From assembly GCA_943789135.1 (NCBI GenBank), contig CALSSY010000020.1:1-57427 (forward strand): 57,427 nucleotides of DNA. Reading direction: 5' to 3'. Each line of letters opens with the position of its first letter. Position 1 is the first letter of the stretch. The stretch is from an uncultured Bacteroidia bacterium (lineage in GTDB: Bacteria; Bacteroidota; Bacteroidia; NS11-12g; UBA955). The translations under genes were made by a program, and so were the position numbers. This document shows, piece after piece, positions 55,586 through 57,427 of this stretch. Under the pieces are notes generated by a model, which saw only the letters and a program-made list of their open reading frames with translations, was not told where the DNA came from and did not search any database.

Positions 55586-56241
55586 CTAAAGATCGATCAA
55601 TTCGATTTGGTTGCGCTGCAATACTCAAGAGGTCGCGTTGCTCCATTTTCTTCTACAAGTCTTGAGATTCGACCTCTCTGGAGGTGTTTAAATCATTGGC
55701 GACACTTTGGTGGGACACATGCAACACCTGTTGGACTTCGCTTTTTGGATTCTTTCTCGTTTCAGGTAAGAACTCCAATCTTTCATCCATTCCGCGAAAC
55801 GCTATACTGTCTAAAACCTCCAATACTTCTTCAAATCGATTTCTGTACGTGTTTATTACGAACTCTTGCCAGCTGCGGTATTCCCGTACCCACTGGTTCA
55901 CCTTTTGCCATTGGGATCATCAGTACCTCGGAATCTTCCACGGCCACTCCCATGACCTGACTTTGCTCTTGATGGCGCAAGCACGACATCGACATGGCAC
56001 ACGCTTGGCCACTCTGCAAATAGTACAGAGAAAAACTCTCCCCCTTCCTCGCCTTCGCTGATAAATTTTTATGGCACCGCGCAGCACGACCATTGCAGAG
56101 GTCAAGTGCTGGCCCGTTCTCACCATACACGTCTCCCGCTTGAACCTCCTTGACCTCAGCGAAATTCGCTAATCTGTTCTAAGCAATTCCGATTCGATAT
56201 CGGGAAACTTCAAACTGCAAATGCTCTGGGGCAATTTTCAT
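55586..56241 (-). pseudogene. Crp/Fnr family regulator, heavily frameshifted
   Basis: Minus-strand frames assemble into one protein of about 215 residues: FPDIESELL, then EVKEVQAGDVYVRTGQHLTS, AMVVLRGAIKIYQR (cyclic-nucleotide-binding beta-roll), FFLYYLQSGQACAMSMSC, a segment VEDSEVLMIPMAK, then VREYRSWQEFVINTYRNRFEEVLEVLDSIAF (dimer helix) and VSHQSVANDLNTSREV (HTH). At least five indels separate these pieces. It ends at the TAG complementary to 55586-55588, 21 bases from the end of the GlmU-like gene. The start is near 56241 but uncertain. Ligand and targets are unknown. The breaks are most likely sequence errors. Confidence 0.75.
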
Positions 56242-56481
56242 AGTAAGCGAATATCGCGTTTTTTTGACAATGCTTAAATTTAATTCCGCCACCTTCATTT
56301 AAATTGAAACCCGTCACGCACAAATTATAGGCCTAGTTTATTCCATTCATAAATGACTAATTATATTCGCGGACCTAAACAGAATTTCTCCAGTTTCACC
56401 AACTGTAATGTTAACAATATTGCGATGTATAATGTGTAGACTTTGTTACCAGTGATCAAAAACTTTTACTATGACTATTCA

Positions 56482-57427
56482 ATGCGATTTATCGTTCTAT
56501 TCCTATTCGTAGTATTACCTCGTTGCTTGCAAGAAAAACGATGTCAACTTCGACAAATTCAATAATACAAAAATAAAGCCTGAAGTTCTCACGCCATTAG
56601 CCAATGCGCAGAATTGTCGCCGGAGATTTGCTGAAACAGGACAGCGTTATTCAATACGACCCTGACGGTTTAATCCGACTCACATTCATACAAGATTCTG
56701 TATTTGTTATGGATGCGCAGGAAATTCTAAAAGATGTTTCTTTAGGGAAAAGTTCTTCCTAAGTTCAGATTGGAGCGCTTATCGTTGCGGGAACTGAAGA
56801 AAATTCAAGTGTGAGTTTGAACGACTTGATGGCAGGAGCCACCCAAGAAGAGCGTGATTTTTTAAATTTTATAGACGGTAAAAAGACACTTTCCCTGCAA
56901 TAAGCAGTCAACAAAGCCGGAGATTGACGGCGTTAGCTGAATCTACCGACTATGAATATCTTAAAATTTCAAATGGACATTTGGTCTTTACCGTTCGTAA
57001 TGGATTTCCAACCAATTTAAGCGATTTACAAGATTGGCATATATGACAGCGTTCAATCAAGCCAATCCCATATTATTAGGAACCGCAAAATTCAATAATA
57101 TTCTTCCCAATGAATTTGCTACAGACAGTATAAATATAGGAAATCGTATCTTGAGCAATGCGCTTGGGTACGCCGTTCCCATTGCTGATATTGCCAAAAG
57201 CACCGATTCGGTTCTGATCAACTTGAACGATAAAATTGATATTACGATTACCTATTCAAATTTAACCTGTATTGGAGGTAAGGCCATCTTGCCCGCGCAG
57301 CAGATTCCTGCCGAACTATTGAGCATCGACCTTTCCGATCCGAATGTAGACGCACAGTTGCGAAATATCGAATTCGCAAGTGCCGTATTGCCCATCAAAA
57401 CAGACTTCTACCATCAATACTACGGTT
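56482..57427 (+). pseudogene. Partial lipoprotein of unknown function, frameshifted and cut by the window end
   Basis: The ATG at 56482 (MRFIVLFLFVV) starts a probable lipoprotein signal; the Cys is expected just before KKNDVNFDKFNN, where the frame is broken. Frames then give VLTPLANA, then IVAGDLLKQDSVIQYDPDG, TFIQDSVFVMDAQEILKDVS, GALIVAGTEENSSVSLNDLM, ESTDYEYLKISNGHLVFTVR and from 57042 a clean frame (NQANPILLGTAKFNNILP) open to the window edge. The Gly/Asn/Asp-rich beta-strand pattern suggests an envelope protein with Ig-like or beta-sandwich domains. I do not recognise the family. At least four indels are present, and the real end lies outside. Confidence 0.6.

Noticed and set aside
55096..56130. 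Many short open frames on both strands
   Set aside because: On joining across indels they resolve into just two genes, the GlmU-like protein (plus) and the Crp/Fnr regulator (minus). The rest are shadows.

Overview
This is a gene-dense, AT-rich stretch of a Bacteroidota chromosome, probably order Flavobacteriales or a close relative. The evidence is two secreted proteins with type IX secretion C-terminal sorting domains, a SprE/PorW-type TPR lipoprotein, Bacteroidota-only families (DUF4290, DUF4465, DUF5074, DUF5777, probable DUF5723), TAnnTTTG promoter elements, and an ATP synthase operon without beta and epsilon. No phage, transposase, plasmid gene or CRISPR array was seen.

Layout. 1-4.3 kb: partial kynurenine 3-monooxygenase, a deacetylase/glycosyltransferase pair, and a TetR-like/UbiB pair. 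4.3-12 kb: DUF4290 protein, MurA, an outer-membrane protein, a T9SS cargo protein, an SDR enzyme and Rho. 12-16.4 kb: flavin reductase, CrcB, a periplasmic family known as 'asparagine synthetase B', and a membrane glycosyltransferase. 16.4-20.4 kb: a tightly packed minus-strand cassette (OB-fold-like protein, YceI, two lipoprotein cytochromes c, two DUF5777 proteins). 20.4-25.3 kb: amidohydrolase, a three-gene LolCDE/MacB-like exporter, and tRNA-Cys with promoter and terminator. 25.4-31.3 kb: VanZ, GcvH, AccD, FbaB, GNAT, a glycosyltransferase and an LptF/G permease. 31.4-35.5 kb: a vitamin B12 uptake operon (cobalamin riboswitch, BtuB-like, BtuH-like, BtuG-like). 35.7-42.3 kb: TolC, a membrane-fusion protein, an M20 dipeptidase and RelA/SpoT. 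42.3-48.4 kb: ATP synthase genes in the order bactofilin-atpZ-(atpI-like)-B-E-F-H-A-G. 48.4-57.4 kb: a small M23-like N-terminal protein, SprE/PorW, PBP1A, L31, a GlmU-like nucleotidyltransferase, a Crp/Fnr regulator and a partial lipoprotein.

Sequence quality. Many clearly essential genes (rho, relA/spoT, atpG, PBP1A) carry single frameshifts that one inserted or deleted base repairs, often in a short homopolymer. The density rises sharply after about 38 kb and becomes extreme after 54.3 kb, which looks like a low-coverage contig end. I read these as consensus errors and give reconstructed gene extents.

Biology worth following up: the compact YceI-cytochrome-DUF5777 cassette, which could be an undescribed envelope redox system; a B12 operon in which the DUF4465 binder carries a T9SS sorting domain; a MurA with Asp in place of the fosfomycin-target Cys; and a terminator-like hairpin between atpE and atpF.
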